In this document: one piece after another, positions 22,605-35,214 of the stretch
Layout of the letters: each line of letters begins with the position of its first letter
How positions within the stretch are numbered: the stretch's first letter is position 1
DNA from: Echinostoma caproni
Taxonomy: Eukaryota; Platyhelminthes; Trematoda; Plagiorchiida; Echinostomatidae
Assembly: GCA_900618425.1 (NCBI GenBank)
Contig: UZAN01039523.1
Location: forward strand, 1-64,000
DNA: 64,000 nt
Reading direction: 5' to 3'
Translations under genes and position numbers: made by a program
The notes under the pieces: model-generated
Told to the model about the DNA's origin: nothing
The model's input: the letters and a program-made list of their open reading frames with translations, nothing else
Database searches by the model: none

Positions 22605-25600
22605 TACACTACATGTTCTATTTGCGTTTTTGTTTCCGTTTGTATAAATAAGTACTACAGAACTTGGAGTTTCAGGTGAGTTCTGCCCACTTATTATGTG
22701 CATCGTCGATAAAAGCTCAAAACTACCTCTTGACAATGGTGATACACATGGAGTGATTTGTAAAATACACGTACTTTGCTGATGTGTTCAACGATACCTC
22801 AGTCGGCTACTCTGTTTATACACCTATTTCGACATTGCAAAGGGGTTCTAACGCGACCGTGTTTGTTTGATGAAATACAGCAACTGTGAACTAGTAGCAG
22901 CCAATGATTTCGATTAAAGTGGGTTTAACCACACAATGCTATGGAGTGGGGTGCGACGAGGACAACAGAATCCCGTCAGCCCATTTCAGTCAGCTGGCCC
23001 CATTGGCTAACGGAATCATGTTAGATGGGTCCGCTTTCGAACCAACTTCGTACACCTGCTGTCCTACTTCTACATCGCCGTTGGCAAGGTCAGAACAAAG
23101 ACATAGAGAGGATGAAATGTACGGTTTAACAAACGCCCAGTCACAGCACAGTGTATCGATAGGTGTACAAAAACAACTGTGGCGATAACAAACGAGACAA
23201 CGGCGCGCATTTGCTTACCCCTCAAATCCGTTATTCTGCCAGTGACGATATCAGGAATTCGATCGTGATCTACTCTTATTTATCAAAGCACACATGATTG
23301 GAACAGGAATAAGTTTGCTTCCCGAGTTTGGCTTCCCGTACTTTGATATGAAAAAAGAATAATTCAAGCTCTGAATATATAGCGTTATTTGAAACAAAAT
23401 GTTTAGTTATCTAACAACAGGAAATGTTATCTTCACGACCAAATTCTTGAAGTAGCTGACATCTGGGATGAGGATAATACAGGTGTTATACTGCCAAGAT
23501 GAAGCGGTGGAAAATGGAGCAAAGCGAGTCAACCCATCAATGTTGTTTCACGCATGCACACAGAAGAGAATATCCAGATCGTTTCACACCAGGACTACCC
23601 ATTCATCCGCCGATTCATCCTGCCATTACATAAGCAAATGACTCACATAAAAGAAATTCACTCTGTGTCACCTGTGAGTCATACCGCCCAACATGACACC
23701 AGTGTCACACTTAACCCAGAAAGACAACAGATGGTCTTATTTAGCCTACTCATTGAAGCAGCTTCAAAAGGAAGTTCTGAATGAAAGCAGCAACCCCATT
23801 ATGCCCTGGATTGAATCGCAGATACGGACCGAATCAACAAGCTTAGCCAAACTGAGTACAAGTTCTGTCTGCAAACAATGCAAAGTTAGAATTGTGGATT
23901 TTACTCAATTACACTGTTTCCCCCGTCAAATAACCTCTCCATACGGAAAAGCAGAATCAACATGACCGGTACTCGATTGCCAGTGTATATATTTTGTTCT
24001 CATTATGGGGTTTGAGTCTTTAATGTACTGCTTCTAACAGTTTACTGTTGTGATAGTGTGGCTAATTGAAAGAAATGTAGTAAACCGCTCTCTTATACAA
24101 CCTCATATCTTGTTAGGATGAATTTAACCCATGAAATTATATTGGTTACACGTTTACCGACTGGTTGCATTTGGGTGGTTTCCTAATGGTGCAGAAACAG
24201 CCGAAAATATCATTAGGAGTAAAGGTTTCCATCGCTAACTGGTTTGAACTATTCAGAAAGGTTAATTTATTGCGTTTCGAAAACGAATGCAGTTTGTTTC
24301 CGGTAATATGAGAAATATCTATATGAGGAATGGTGAAAGGCTTGCATTCGTTGCAGTGTTCACTTCTCAATCAATCCATATATATTAGACTAAATCAGAA
24401 CTACTCATTATCATTCCCTTTAAAGTAAATTTTAGACGATAAGAAGACAATGATGATGTTATGCATAAGGAAGTTCTCTTTAGTGTTTAAACTATTCGGA
24501 CTGCAGAATAAAACTGGGTTCATGTTTTGGGACAAACAAACCCGTTTTGGAAGCAAGTTAATTACGTCCTATGCGCACCGTCTCACATTGCATGGTCTTT
24601 TACTTTTCTCTCTGTCTCTTTCACGGTGCGCGGCTGTGACATAACCAGATCAACAATATAACGGTACCGTGAAAGAAAATAAATCGGTAGCAACGAAAAC
24701 GGATTTTGCGTTCACAGTTAAACTTATAAACTGAATGAAGATGAAAATAAATACAACCGTCAAAAATTAGGCATGCGGAAAGGCGATCGTTCATTTTTCA
24801 TAGTTATTTGTTCCGTTTCACGATTGCCCAAACTTGTTGGTAGTCTATGGCGAACATGCTAACATTTCTGGTCAGATAATGATAAATGTGATATACCTGG
24901 ATCTTATCATATTCACTGAATTCATTGGCTCATCCAGAATAACATTCCACTAAACATGCGGATTTGGAATAGGCAAATTTTAAACGACCGTCTATTGTGC
25001 TGGAAATAAATGATTAGCAATTTCAAGGATGAGGTCAGATGAGGGTCAGTCTGTACGATGCATTTCTTGTTAGACATCATTTGCTGCCGTAAAGGTGAAC
25101 TACTATTTTCAAACCCGTCTTGTTTTTGTGGTATAACACAATAAAATGTAACGGTTGTTTCCCAATTTTCCTAATTTTACTTTTCAAAGGATTATATCGA
25201 TGAGACCATCACTTATATTATGCCTCGTTTTATGTCCCGAAAGTTGAGACTAAATTAAATCAGAATGTCGTTGCTCGAACCAAGACACCGTGAGTCCCCT
25301 CCCCCCGGTAAATACCTTGATCAATAACTTGCTCGTAAACCGAAAATCCTGATATGATTGCCTACTTGCAACGGATTACGCTGGCGGGTCTTCATTTGTT
25401 TCTTGCGCTGAATCTGGCAAACTAATGTATTCTGTTTTTGCTTCCTTTTTCGGCTAGTTTCTGCAGCCAATTATTATTTGGTTCCGCAGTTGCATCTTTT
25501 GCTTCAGTTCAGTGCATCTCACGATATTTTGAAGGCAACTTTTAACAGTACAGTCCGTTAATGCATAGGATACCCATCTCTTAAATCGGGGCTCAAAATT

Positions 25601-26306
25601 TCAAATTCCAATAGACCGCTTGAACGTCCATCACCGATGAGCTCTATCCAGGAAACAACTCAAAACCGCAACTTTCTGTCTGAGTGACTGAAGATGGTAT
25701 GTTAATATTATGTCAAAGGTATTAGCATCCCTCAGTTCTACGCACAAGTATCTATGACTGAAAAGTGAACAACACATTGTTCAATTGTAATAGGCGGGAA
25801 CAGAAACCGACAATAGTTCTCCGTTTTAATTGCTTTTAGTAACTAAACCAATTCGGGATGCGCTCTCTGTAGTATTTTACAAGTTGCACAGCACTGTCAA
25901 ATAACGTGAAAACAATCAAACATATTACAGTTAATGCCTAATTACAGAGACCATTCCATATCCCAGTTTCCTCAGGGTTGCAGCTTGCACAGAAAGGCAC
26001 ACTTATTGCTGAGAGATTCATAGAATTAGACTGAATAGATATATTTAAACCTGATTATAATAGGAAATAAATTAGACAAACAAATGATGACATGTTGTTC
26101 GAGACTGTGGAACTGTGCATATCAACCGTTTTCCCCGGTCTGTGACGGTTCCTGTAAAGATCGTGTGATGCTGCTGTCAAAAATGAGAGCGCGGGAAAAC
26201 TAAATTGTCTAGAACACTCGTGAGCGGTAAATGAAATCACCGAATAGACAACTTTTTGCTTAGTTTTCAACACTCAGCGTACTGTTAAAGTTAATTAGCG
26301 GGATGG
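22605..26306. other. No recognisable gene
   Basis: Short open frames at 22904-23188 and 23554-23965 show no motif I recognise and lack convincing splice borders. A very decayed candidate SINE-hammerhead copy may lie near 25600-25680 (GATGAG...GGAAACAACTC), but I do not call it. Confidence 0.45.
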
Positions 26307-26813
26307 TCATCTCTCTCTCAAAAAAAAGAATTCACTGAATATTGACTGACGGGAGAAGTTTCTCTCAAACAAAAATAAGTATGTTCCAAATTTTTTTGCC
26401 TTTTTCCTTTTTCTACAGAAAAAGTTACAAACTAGTGGCTTAATTCTCTTAAAGTCACGTTTTTTTCGTTCGCGCAGTTCCTCACTGAGTTCCTCCAATA
26501 GTCGCCACTTGAGTGCCCTTACTAATTTGGCGATTTCCTTTGTTAACAAGGGCTTATTCAGCATTTAAGTCGATGACTCGTTATCAACTTTTTGATTTTC
26601 CACAATTTTAATGAAGCCAATTCCCTGTTTCTCAAGTGTAGTGTTTGCGTGAATGTGTTCTCTGTGAAACTGGTTAAAATTGTGTTCGCTATTAGAAATA
26701 TGTGCTCTACACAACGTTTTTTGCTTGTATGTAGAAAGAAACAAAACCTGCTGTTCTGTATTCACAAATGTTAGACAGGAAATCCTTTTCAGATTGGGAC
26801 CGGCTGATTTCAC
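26307..26813 (-). pseudogene. Unidentified long frame with one internal stop
   Basis: Two open stretches lie in one frame, 26565-26813 and 26307-26564, separated only by a TAA directly followed by ATG. Together they span about 168 codons. The second begins MLNKPLLTKEIAKLVRALKW and stays rich in charged, helix-forming residues for about 45 codons before turning low-complexity. I do not recognise the product. It could be a decayed gene or retroelement ORF, or chance. Confidence 0.2.
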
Positions 26814-27172
26814 GGAGACTATTCATGAGATCAAATTATTTAGACGTTTTAGGCCCTTAAATAACATCTAAAAATTGATTCCCTCCATCATACCCCGAAT
26901 GCGAGTCATGGCTATTACGTGATTGTAGTGAAAACCTAATGAATTTAGTATAGTTTACATTTTCTTGGTGTTTCTAGTTATACTATTTTGCCTTCAGTTA
27001 TTACGATTTCATGGGAGAAGTTTATTTTCCAATCAAGCTCCTACTTGGAGCCCGAAACAAGGGAGTCGTCCCTTGCTCTAAAAAGCAGAGGTGTCTGTAA
27101 TAGATCATCTCATCACGGACGACAAAACGTCTAGCAAACATCTCGGGAACTTACCGAATTGGATCTAATCGG

Positions 27173-27203
27173 CACCAGTGCATTTTGCTCCAGCGCACTG
27201 GTG
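27173..27203. repeat. Perfect short inverted repeat
   Basis: CACCAGTGC and GCACTGGTG form a perfect 9-bp stem with a 13-base loop in a locally GC-richer stretch (27050-27480). No gene is recognised around it. Confidence 0.45.
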
Positions 27204-27494
27204 GAGGATTGTACACGTGCAATCAAATACACAGCACAGCAAACTCAGGGACAATCCTTTGTAGCAGGCACAACAAATCAGGCTCGGGATTACGGAGATC
27301 GGGCACAAGGTCGGATACTGTTCTCAGACAACTTGCTGTTTAGAGAGAGAGATATACAGAGCTGAACCAGAAAGACCAGTGCTGTTGGAACTCCGGATCC
27401 GCGAGCCCACGAATACGTTTCATACACTGCTGTTCAGGAGGCCGGCCAGCCGGTCAAACATTGTTCGGTACACGCACGACCGCACGTTTACCTG

Positions 27495-27635
27495 AATACA
27501 CACACGCATTGCAGGGGCACGTATATGCACACACGCACACAATCACGCGTTAAACACACCCGTTCCAGCACACTCACAGACANACAGACACTACACACCA
27601 TGCACACAGACACACACGGGCACCCACACTGGTAC
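27495..27635. repeat. CA-rich simple sequence
   Basis: Degenerate ACAC/CACG repeats (for example ACACACGCACACAATCACGC) with one ambiguous base at 27583. A related CA-rich stretch lies at 28130-28400. Confidence 0.8.
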
Positions 27636-28252
27636 GCTTGCCCTAATATGTGGTTGGATTGTTGGCGTCCACAAGCACACATTGGTGCAGGGAGAAGCAG
27701 TCGGAAAGGCATACTATGATGACATTGAATGAGAAAAAGAGCTAAAAGCATTTTGTGCATGTGTGCCTCGAGTATCAGGCGCTACTTAACCTCTCACATG
27801 CACGGGAATATTCTTCGAACGGAGCAATTGCGGGTGAAAGTACAATTCGTTTTCTCCAGGAGTATATTGCGTAGAATTACATACTGAATTACCCATCTCT
27901 TTGGCTGATTTGAAAACCGTAACCATGCCAGGTCTCTAGAGTTCATAAATATGTACTAAAAATTCGTCAGAGCAATAATCTATATGCACCTAGATACTGA
28001 TACATTTTAATCCAATCTGTTAGTTTACGGTATCCTTCATTAAATGATATTCATACAAACCTTGTCGGAATTCAAACGATATCAAAGAATAACAGACTGT
28101 GCCAAAAAGGCAGCCACCGCACAAAATGTGGGTACACACGAGCACGCATCTGCAGGCACATTCAGTTACACACGCGCATGCGTTTGTCGAAAACTATGAA
28201 CGCATATCAAGTATCCATATGTCCTGAGGATGTGCCAACCAACAGCCGGTAA

Positions 28253-28273
28253 ACCGGCTTCAGGAAAGCCGGT
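28253..28273. repeat. Short perfect hairpin
   Basis: ACCGGCTT and AAGCCGGT form an 8-bp stem with a 5-base loop. Function unknown. Confidence 0.4.
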
Positions 28274-28776
28274 AGGACATAATGGCCGCTTCAAAGTCCA
28301 ACTCTATTGGACGGCTGAAAAACGAAGGCATACACGCACGCACACGCGGCCATTTGGAAGTCATTGTACGCTAACCGACGCACACCAGCAAGCACACACA
28401 CAAAAGATATGCTTGTAAGAAGAGCCAAAACCATGTAATATGCAGTTGCACGCTTAGGTGGATGCAGCAGGAGGGAATAGCCAAGCTGTTCATTTGATGT
28501 GCCACGTAGATAAATGTTCATGTGCATGAATAGAATCAAGCAGAACAGTACAGTTGTGAGGTATTTTGTTTAACGCCCGGTCGGTGACGTATGCTGTGTC
28601 AAAGAATGACCTCATCTTTTGCGGTTCCTACCATCAAGGCAACTATTTAGATCGGCGAGAAAGAAATGAATAAATCGAACGATGCTGATTGTTCGTATCT
28701 GCTTTTGCTTGCAATTAATTTCCTGTGATCTATTCACAAACGGCCTCATCCAACATAGTACAATTCATTGTTCTTA

Positions 28777-28789
28777 GGGGGGGGGGGGG
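28777..28789 (+). repeat. Poly-G tract
   Basis: Thirteen G residues are followed by TAAATAAACTTGATG, which resembles the sequence after the poly-G tract at 57623-57638 (TAAATACTTTGAAATTC). The two loci may be copies of one repeat. Confidence 0.6.
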
Positions 28790-29419
28790 TAAATAAACTT
28801 GATGTTGAAGATTCAGTTAACTAGTTTTTCTTTAAGGGTCAAATATCCGTAAATAACATTTATACTTTAACGGTTTTGAGAGCTGAAGTCCTATTAGTCC
28901 TGGATGGATCAAGTAACTTTGCTACAATCCCTCGCTACACAGGACAATACAATGCAGATATCAAATGCATGTTTGTATCTGATTCCTCTCCAAACTAACA
29001 AATCCGTAAGTGTACGCGAATCCACTTAACAACAGCAAAATGTGAGAAGGGATCCAAAAGGACACACTGGATGAGTAAAGGCACCATCATTCACAGAAAA
29101 TAATAAACACCTACACAATTAAGCATATTTTCCATCAATGCTGATGGGTGGCGCACAGATAAAAATTCTAAACTCGCATAAATTTAAGAAACCATTTTGA
29201 CCTAAACAAATTTTTTCTTGTTGCTGAAAATAGTTTTCGTCAACTTTGTTCTCACCATCACCCACAATGTCATTCAATCCTACGGTGTCGTATGCAGTCA
29301 TATGCAGAATAGCCTGGTCCGGAAAGTTTCTAGCCGAGTCATAACCCTAGAGCTCAGTGGTGAAATGAGCGAGATTTGATGGCCACAACAAATGTGCAAC
29401 GATGGGTTGCACCACATTT

Positions 29420-29575
29420 TGGTATGGTCAGCCGCCCGGTGCTCAAGATTTTAGCATACTCGCGTTTACACGAGAGTTCGGTCTACAAATTCTCACTGAG
29501 GATGAGACCCAATCAAAGTTAAACAACTGTCCAGTGCTTCTTAGGTTTTCACGCTTCACAAGAAATTTACTCAGT
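29420..29575 (+). mobile_element. tRNA-derived SINE with decayed hammerhead (copy 4)
   Basis: A B-box-like GAGTTCGGTC (about 29474-29483) is followed at 29494-29536 by a hammerhead relic. It has CACTG (stem I), AGGATGA in place of the core, GACCC (stem II 5' arm), TTAAAC in place of GAAAC, ACAACTGT (stem III), C and CAGTG (stem I 3' arm). Stem I and the GTC cleavage triplet are intact, while stem II has lost its 3' arm. Confidence 0.6.
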
Positions 29576-30224
29576 ACACGACGAACTGCATTTAATAATA
29601 TGGACCATCATAATTACCATCATCTACATCAGTTAATCAACAACTGACGCATCATCGTCATCACTACCATCGGACAGGCACAGGCACTATTATTGCCGTC
29701 AATATTGTTATTCAAAATGTGAAAGTTTGGCAGATTTGTTTTGTCTATGAAGGTTTATTTATCAAGCAGAATTAACGTCTTGATAACCATTGAAATTTGT
29801 TTGACGTTTTGTGTTTACTTTATCTTTCTCCGAAACCATAATCACTCTACCGATCTACTGAATCCACTGTGATCCGAACTCAGGCTAATGACTTGATCCA
29901 TATTTGTAGACCACCAGCAACTGTTAGGTGCATTTTCAATGCTACGTGTATGATGCTCAATGTTGATGAATGTACCGGACGCTAATAGAACACAGATCTT
30001 TTCCCTTATTTCACAGTGACTTTTATGGTCGAACGAGTTTCCAAGTATTCTAGTAGTAACTGAATGTTCATTCACAGCTTGTGCTCGACATTCACAACAC
30101 TTACAACGTCGTTCTGGATGGAGGAGTCTACTTGGTAGATGTCAAATGTTTATCGGATGTGGGTGCATGTTCGGGGGTGGTGGGAGGGTGGGAATGAATT
30201 CCCCCGGGAACGGTAAAGGTATTC

Positions 30225-31120
30225 TACTTCACCTGTTCGCCGAGCTTGACAATTTGTTTGCACACGTTTCATCACCAGCCGAGGTGACATCATCAGTGCT
30301 TGTGATGTGGCAGTCTTCTGCTTGTATCCGTTCGTTTATTCGTTATTCTCCACTGACTATTTTCGTCCCTTGTTCTCACTGTGTTCGACTCGGTCCGCCG
30401 TTGAACTGCTGCGAGCGGGTGGGGGTGGGAGGGGAGGAAGTTGTCCTTTCGTCCCGACTGCGGTTCCCGTCCGTTCTCACATCACAGCGTGACGTTTGTT
30501 GCGTCATTTNCTTCAGTTGCATTGGCGTGTAGACGTGATCCAGTTCGATGTGACCGTTTATTGAGTTGATTGAAGAGTGCCAGGCCTCAAGAAATCCTCT
30601 GGCCTGTTTTGACCGGGCTTGGTCGGAAATTCTCTCTGATTCGAAGTCAAATTGATGTCCTTCTTGATCTTCGTGGAGGGAAATCAACGATAGTGTATGC
30701 CTCCTGACTGCCGATTGGCGTTCACGGATCCTTGTCGACAGTTTTCTCCCAGTTTGTCCGATATAGTGTTTTGAACAGTTCTTGCAGTTTATTTTGTAGA
30801 TGAAGCTGCTCTTGTCCCTCTCCATTGTTTTCTCTTTGGGTTTTGACAGAAGTCCCCTTATACAGGCGATCGGTTTGTAAGCGACTTGGATACCATACGA
30901 TCTGAGCAGTCTTGCTGTCATTTCCGAAACGTCCTTGATGTACGGCAGGGTCTTTCTTGTTCCCGATTCTCCGTCTGTTGTTACCTTCTTTCTTTGGGTT
31001 AGAGTTCTTTTGATGGAGTTGCGGGTGTAGCCGTTGCGAGCAAATACTCTGAGGAGATATCTGTCTTCTTCTTGAGTTTGTTGGTACTGCAGTGCGTTTG
31101 GATTCTTCTGCACAAGATAC
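30225..31120 (-). mobile_element. Penelope-like element, GIY-YIG half (minus copy of inverted composite)
   Basis: An open frame of about 245 codons (30376-31113) encodes the C-terminal part of a Penelope-like RT protein: a thumb/linker with LLRVFARNGYTRNSIKR and LPYIKDVSEMTARLLRSYGI, then the GIY-YIG endonuclease with SSFIYKINCKNC, YIGQTGRKLSTRIRE and EAWHSSINSINGH. The key Y, YIG, R and E positions look intact. The frame has one N near 30510. An inverted repeat of the plus copy's end occupies about 30225-30395. The catalytic RT palm is missing, so this copy is not autonomous. Confidence 0.85.
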
Positions 31121-31750
31121 TAACACAGCATTTTTGTGGCTGTGTGGATTACTGTGGTCATGGACAAAACGGACTACATTCGAAAGGTTACAGAACTACT
31201 CCAAGACAGAAACATGTACCGCAGGGTCGACAGGTACCCCACTGCAAAACTGGAAAACAAAATCAGCACCACATTAAAACGACTGTAGGAACTACATCAA
31301 ATAACAAGGAAGGAATTCCCTTGAGACCGATCGTCTCTCTTCCAGGAACAGCTGCATACAAGTTAGCACAGAGTTGTGGAAACGACTGAAGCCGCTCATC
31401 GCTGGACACGAGTATCGCGTCATGACCTCAAGGCAATTCCTGGACAAGCTCAAAACTGTCCACATTCAAGAAGACGAAATAATGGTCTCGTTCGACGTCA
31501 CCGCTTTGTTCACTTCGATCGACTTGGACCTGGCAAAATCCACTTTGTGGAAATTGATAACTAAACCCAGTCGAACACAATGAGAACAAGGGACAAAATT
31601 GGTCGGTGGAGAAGAACACATATAAAAGAACGGATACAAGCAGAAGACCGCCACATTACAAGCACTGATGATGTCACCTCGGCTGGTGATGAAACGTTTG
31701 CAAACAAATTTCCAAGATCGGCGAACGGGCAAAATAGAATTCAGTTCATC
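31121..31750 (+). mobile_element. Penelope-like element, RT half (plus copy of inverted composite)
   Basis: Plus-strand frames give ITVVMDKTDYIRKV (31143-31185), PLRPIVSLPGTAAYKLAQ (near 31320-31370), then FLDKLKTVHIQEDEIMVSFD and VTALFTSIDLDLAKSTL (31437-31548). These are RT fingers and palm motif A of Penelope-like elements. A stop (TAG near 31290) and a frameshift break it. The frame ends abruptly and joins the element end at about 31565, so the DD-containing motif C and the GIY-YIG domain are deleted. The end (31565-31750) is the inverted repeat of 30225-30395. Confidence 0.82.
31655..31735 (+). ncRNA. Hammerhead-like motif in Penelope-like element end
   Basis: CTGATGA is followed by an arm (GTCACC/GGTGAT, one G-U pair), then GAAAC and a palindromic GTTTGCAAAC. 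The copy in the inverted repeat (minus strand, about 30240-30300) keeps GTC where this one has TCC. Hammerhead ribozymes are known in the terminal repeats of Penelope-like elements. An extra U before stem II and no visible stem I pairing leave the call uncertain. Confidence 0.45.
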
Positions 31751-31759
31751 CGATCTACG

Positions 31760-32984
31760 AGAACCGATTTTCAATACTTTGTCAACGGTAAAGGTAACCA
31801 CTTTTGGGAGGCTACTCAGTATGAAAGACGATTAGTGAAGAACTCAACAATGACAGCAGATATACATGCTTAAATGCTTGACTGGGAATGTTAACGAATG
31901 TTAACGGAATCTAACGCCTCCAGTAACCTCTGAGAAATGATGTGGCTGGCTAATTACTTTTTTATCTAAATCTCAAAACGTAAGCCATGTTAACAAACCA
32001 GGCAAGCGTGAGAATAAAATTGAGAGGCATTATACACAGTGAGATGTCTTCTGAAAAACATAGATGCACGAACACTGTTGCGGAAAGTTGAGGAAGTGTA
32101 GTTCTACAAATACAGAAATACGTGTAAAGGGTTCAGCACAAGTCCATGTAAGTGAACTCGACGTCTCGTTTTATATAAATGTATTTCCTCCTCCACCTGT
32201 TACTCTATTATTGTACCCAAAGCATATGATTGCGCCGTTACACTAGTTAGTTAGTTAGTTTGCGGAATAATACTAATATTACAAACATATGAACACAGAA
32301 TCCAGTATTAGAATTATTCACCAAAACATTATTTAAAACTTTGACATTTCGGCGGAACCGAATGGTAAACTTGGTAGCAAACCACTGTGGACAATGTTGG
32401 GGACTCAAAATTGTTCTTAGCTTAAACCATTTTGCTGAACAACCAAAAATAAATTATTGAAGCGATCTATCTTTTTTTGAATTGGTGAATCGGATATTCT
32501 GAATTCGAGGCAAGGTGCAAACAATAAGGATTATTCATTTTTTCGGGATTACAAAATAAATAAAATATGATGAATATAATGTAAAAAAGTGTGTGAACCA
32601 GCATCTTATGAATTTGAACCAAATTTATTTATTCATGTTTTTTGTTTTAACAATGAAATGGCACTATTTATGATGTAGTAAATGCAAAAGTAATGAAACG
32701 TATATTGATTTGAGTGGAAAATCTGAATGAACGGTCATTGAGAGGTCATTGATTGCACAATCTCCAGGTCTTGCAATCGATACGTGATCAGTGCCATTCC
32801 TATAGTGCGCGTAGCGCAATTTTCCACTGACCACACCATTCAACGGTGTGACTTGCTTCGGGCGCATATGTCATGCATCAAATGCTAAGTTGTAATTGCC
32901 TCAGATGAACTACCGACCTTATCGTGTCTCAAAGCTGTGACCCTGAAGCTAATTCAATCTTTTAGTAAATATCTAACTCCGAGG
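31760..32984. other. AT-rich stretch, no gene seen
   Basis: No open frame with recognisable motifs. A short tandem TTAG occurs at about 32246-32262. Confidence 0.5.
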
Positions 32985-33185
32985 GCGGTGGTGGCCCGGT
33001 GGTAAAGTTACCAAAATTGTGACCCGAGAATCCTGGGTTTGAACCGCTTCACCACCGCTCGTCTTCCCGTTTCTGTATTTACCCAGGCAGAAATTGTATG
33101 GTCTCGATCCCCTCCCTGAAATTTAAAAGTACATTTGTATATTCAATAAATAAAAAAGCAGTAAAAAGACATTAAAAAAGGCATT
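32985..33185 (+). mobile_element. tRNA-derived SINE without hammerhead
   Basis: The head folds partly like a tRNA: GCGGTGG (32985-32991) can pair with CCACCGC (33052-33058). The A box is TGGCCCGGTGG and the B box GGGTTTGAACC. A non-tRNA body follows, containing CCCCTCCCTGAA, TGTATATTCAATAA and an A-rich tail. The body resembles that of the minus-strand element at 53415-53625. D and T stems do not pair properly, so this is not a working tRNA gene. Confidence 0.7.
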
Positions 33186-33260
33186 CACACATTTACAATA
33201 ATTAGAATAATTTATACGACCTTATCTAATCGAATGTGAAGAGAACAGTGCTACGGGAGT

Positions 33261-33342
33261 GACCGCGTAGCTCAGCTGGTAGAGCATACGCGTACAAAGT
33301 GTAGGTGGCGTTCATGCGTGGGTTCGTGTCCCACTGAGGCTA
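33261..33342 (+). repeat. tRNA-like sequence (pseudo-tRNA or SINE head)
   Basis: The D arm is perfect (GCTC AGCTGGTA GAGC, 33270-33285) and so is the T stem (GTGGG/CCCAC, 33318-33334). The T loop reads TTCGTGT, with the conserved A58 changed. The anticodon region is about nine bases too long and the ends (GACCGCG and TGAGGCT) cannot form an acceptor stem. It is probably a tRNA-derived repeat. Confidence 0.6.
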
Positions 33343-33344
33343 CT

Positions 33345-35210
33345 GAACGTTTCACAATCGAAATACAAACTTCAAATCTGCCAAACAACGATTTGAACAA
33401 CTATCCTTGACTAAGAAGCTCATTCGGTGAGCTCTGGTGAATTCCAAAGAAAACCTGCTGATCCAATATGTTGAATTTGAAGAGAATGCAATTATGAGCA
33501 GGAAATGATATATTCCTATAGGTTACCATTCATGTTTACACAGTCGCCCTCGGTTGAGGATAATAATTTGTGTGACTTCTCTGATAAAGAAAATATAACA
33601 ATCACGAATCTATTGAAAACTCTGATAAATGTTTTACTTCAAAACATCATTGCAGTACGGTTCCCGATCAGCTGTAACAACTTTGGACGAAGGGCATTGT
33701 TGCCTGGAGCTCACCCTGTACACCAGATACGCCTCACCTCTCTTCCATGTGTACAGGAGCTTCAGTCCTAAGTAATAGACCGTTAGATCATAAATATCAC
33801 TGAAAATCTGACGAAATGCAATTGAAAAAAGCATTGATGGGTAGTGACAGTCATTAAAGATTGCAGTTGAATAAATGACTAAAATCATGGAGGTATATCC
33901 TGACAGACCCAAGTTATTAGACCAAGAAACGTGTGTTCACTAAATGTTTCAATAATTTGACAAATTGTTAAAACTACGGAGTAAATACCCGTTTCTAGGA
34001 AAAACGACTGGCTGGATAACAATCACAAGGGGATGTTTTGCATCAACATTATTCCGGAGAAGATGATATAGGAAGAGTACAGGGTATTCGACGTTCCTTC
34101 AGTCTACTATACTCAGATGACACATTTGAATACAACACGTGAAAATATTGTTTTCCATCTATCTGTTTCATTACTTTGATCACTTTCCCACTATGGACGC
34201 ATTCAATGATGAATTTGAATCATCGCCACTCAGTCTTCTACATTCACTCATTGTATAATTGTCAATTCACGAAGATTACGATTTATCATATAAAACCTAT
34301 AGGCATTAGAGTATTTTGTCAGATTAACACAGAGGCATTGCATTTTTCGGTGCGATAGAATGAAGCTTATTATTGTCTGTGGTGCGTGCAGTTCTAACAA
34401 TGCATCATCTGGAGTTAGATTTCCCTCGATTGAACATTTTTTTTCGTCCGCTTGTCTGCAAGGGCTGCCCGTCAATATAATTAACTGATAAATCGGTCTT
34501 TTGGTATTAATGTGCGTTTTCAAAATTATACCTGAGTATCGATTTTTTTCCGTTTTTAGGACACCTGCCAACTTACAAAAGAACCTAAGTGATCGTAACG
34601 AAGGAGACGATAAACTAAGTGATCATCGCCCAATGCAAGCGAACTATCCTTGATCTCAGGACAGGACAGGCATCAAACGTATCAAAGAACATCAAAATAT
34701 ATATCTTATACCCGGCGAGATGGGATCTCAAATTTCCCTGTTGCACATTGGATCAAGCAGAGAATATGGTGGACACTAATTCGGCTTTCATCAACCTTTT
34801 TTCGGGTTCAAGGACACAAATCCAAAGTCGCTTAAATTAAAACAATAGCGGAAGAGGGGAAATGGTCATTTTCGAGTTTGGATTAGAACTTGGAGCACAA
34901 AAATATTGGTTTCTTCATTGAAAGTGGGTTACATCCAATTATGGCCGAATGATAATCCCCATTAAATGAGAGAGTAGATTGTCCCTCTGCGACATTTTCG
35001 TAATAAACCAATCGACCGCTATCTTTTACCCACGTCATTTTATTCTCCTATGGTTTCCTTTAACATATATGGTGGCATTTACTTGAGAATGTGAAAACCA
35101 GTAAGGTTTTTATACCGACAATTAGTGGTTTGGAGACAACGTTGGGCTCATTTCGTGACTTGAATTTATCCCATCCAGCAAAGTGGCGACAGAAAGATTT
35201 ATGTTGACCG
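33345..35210. other. No recognisable gene
   Basis: Only short, unfamiliar open frames on both strands. Confidence 0.45.
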
Positions 35211-35214
35211 ATAG

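Noticed and set aside
27488..28420. Overlapping frames rich in His, Thr and Cys/Val
   Set aside because: Translations of CA-rich simple sequence.
33261..33342. Possible functional tRNA gene
   Set aside because: No acceptor stem, oversized anticodon region and an altered T loop; called a tRNA-derived repeat instead.
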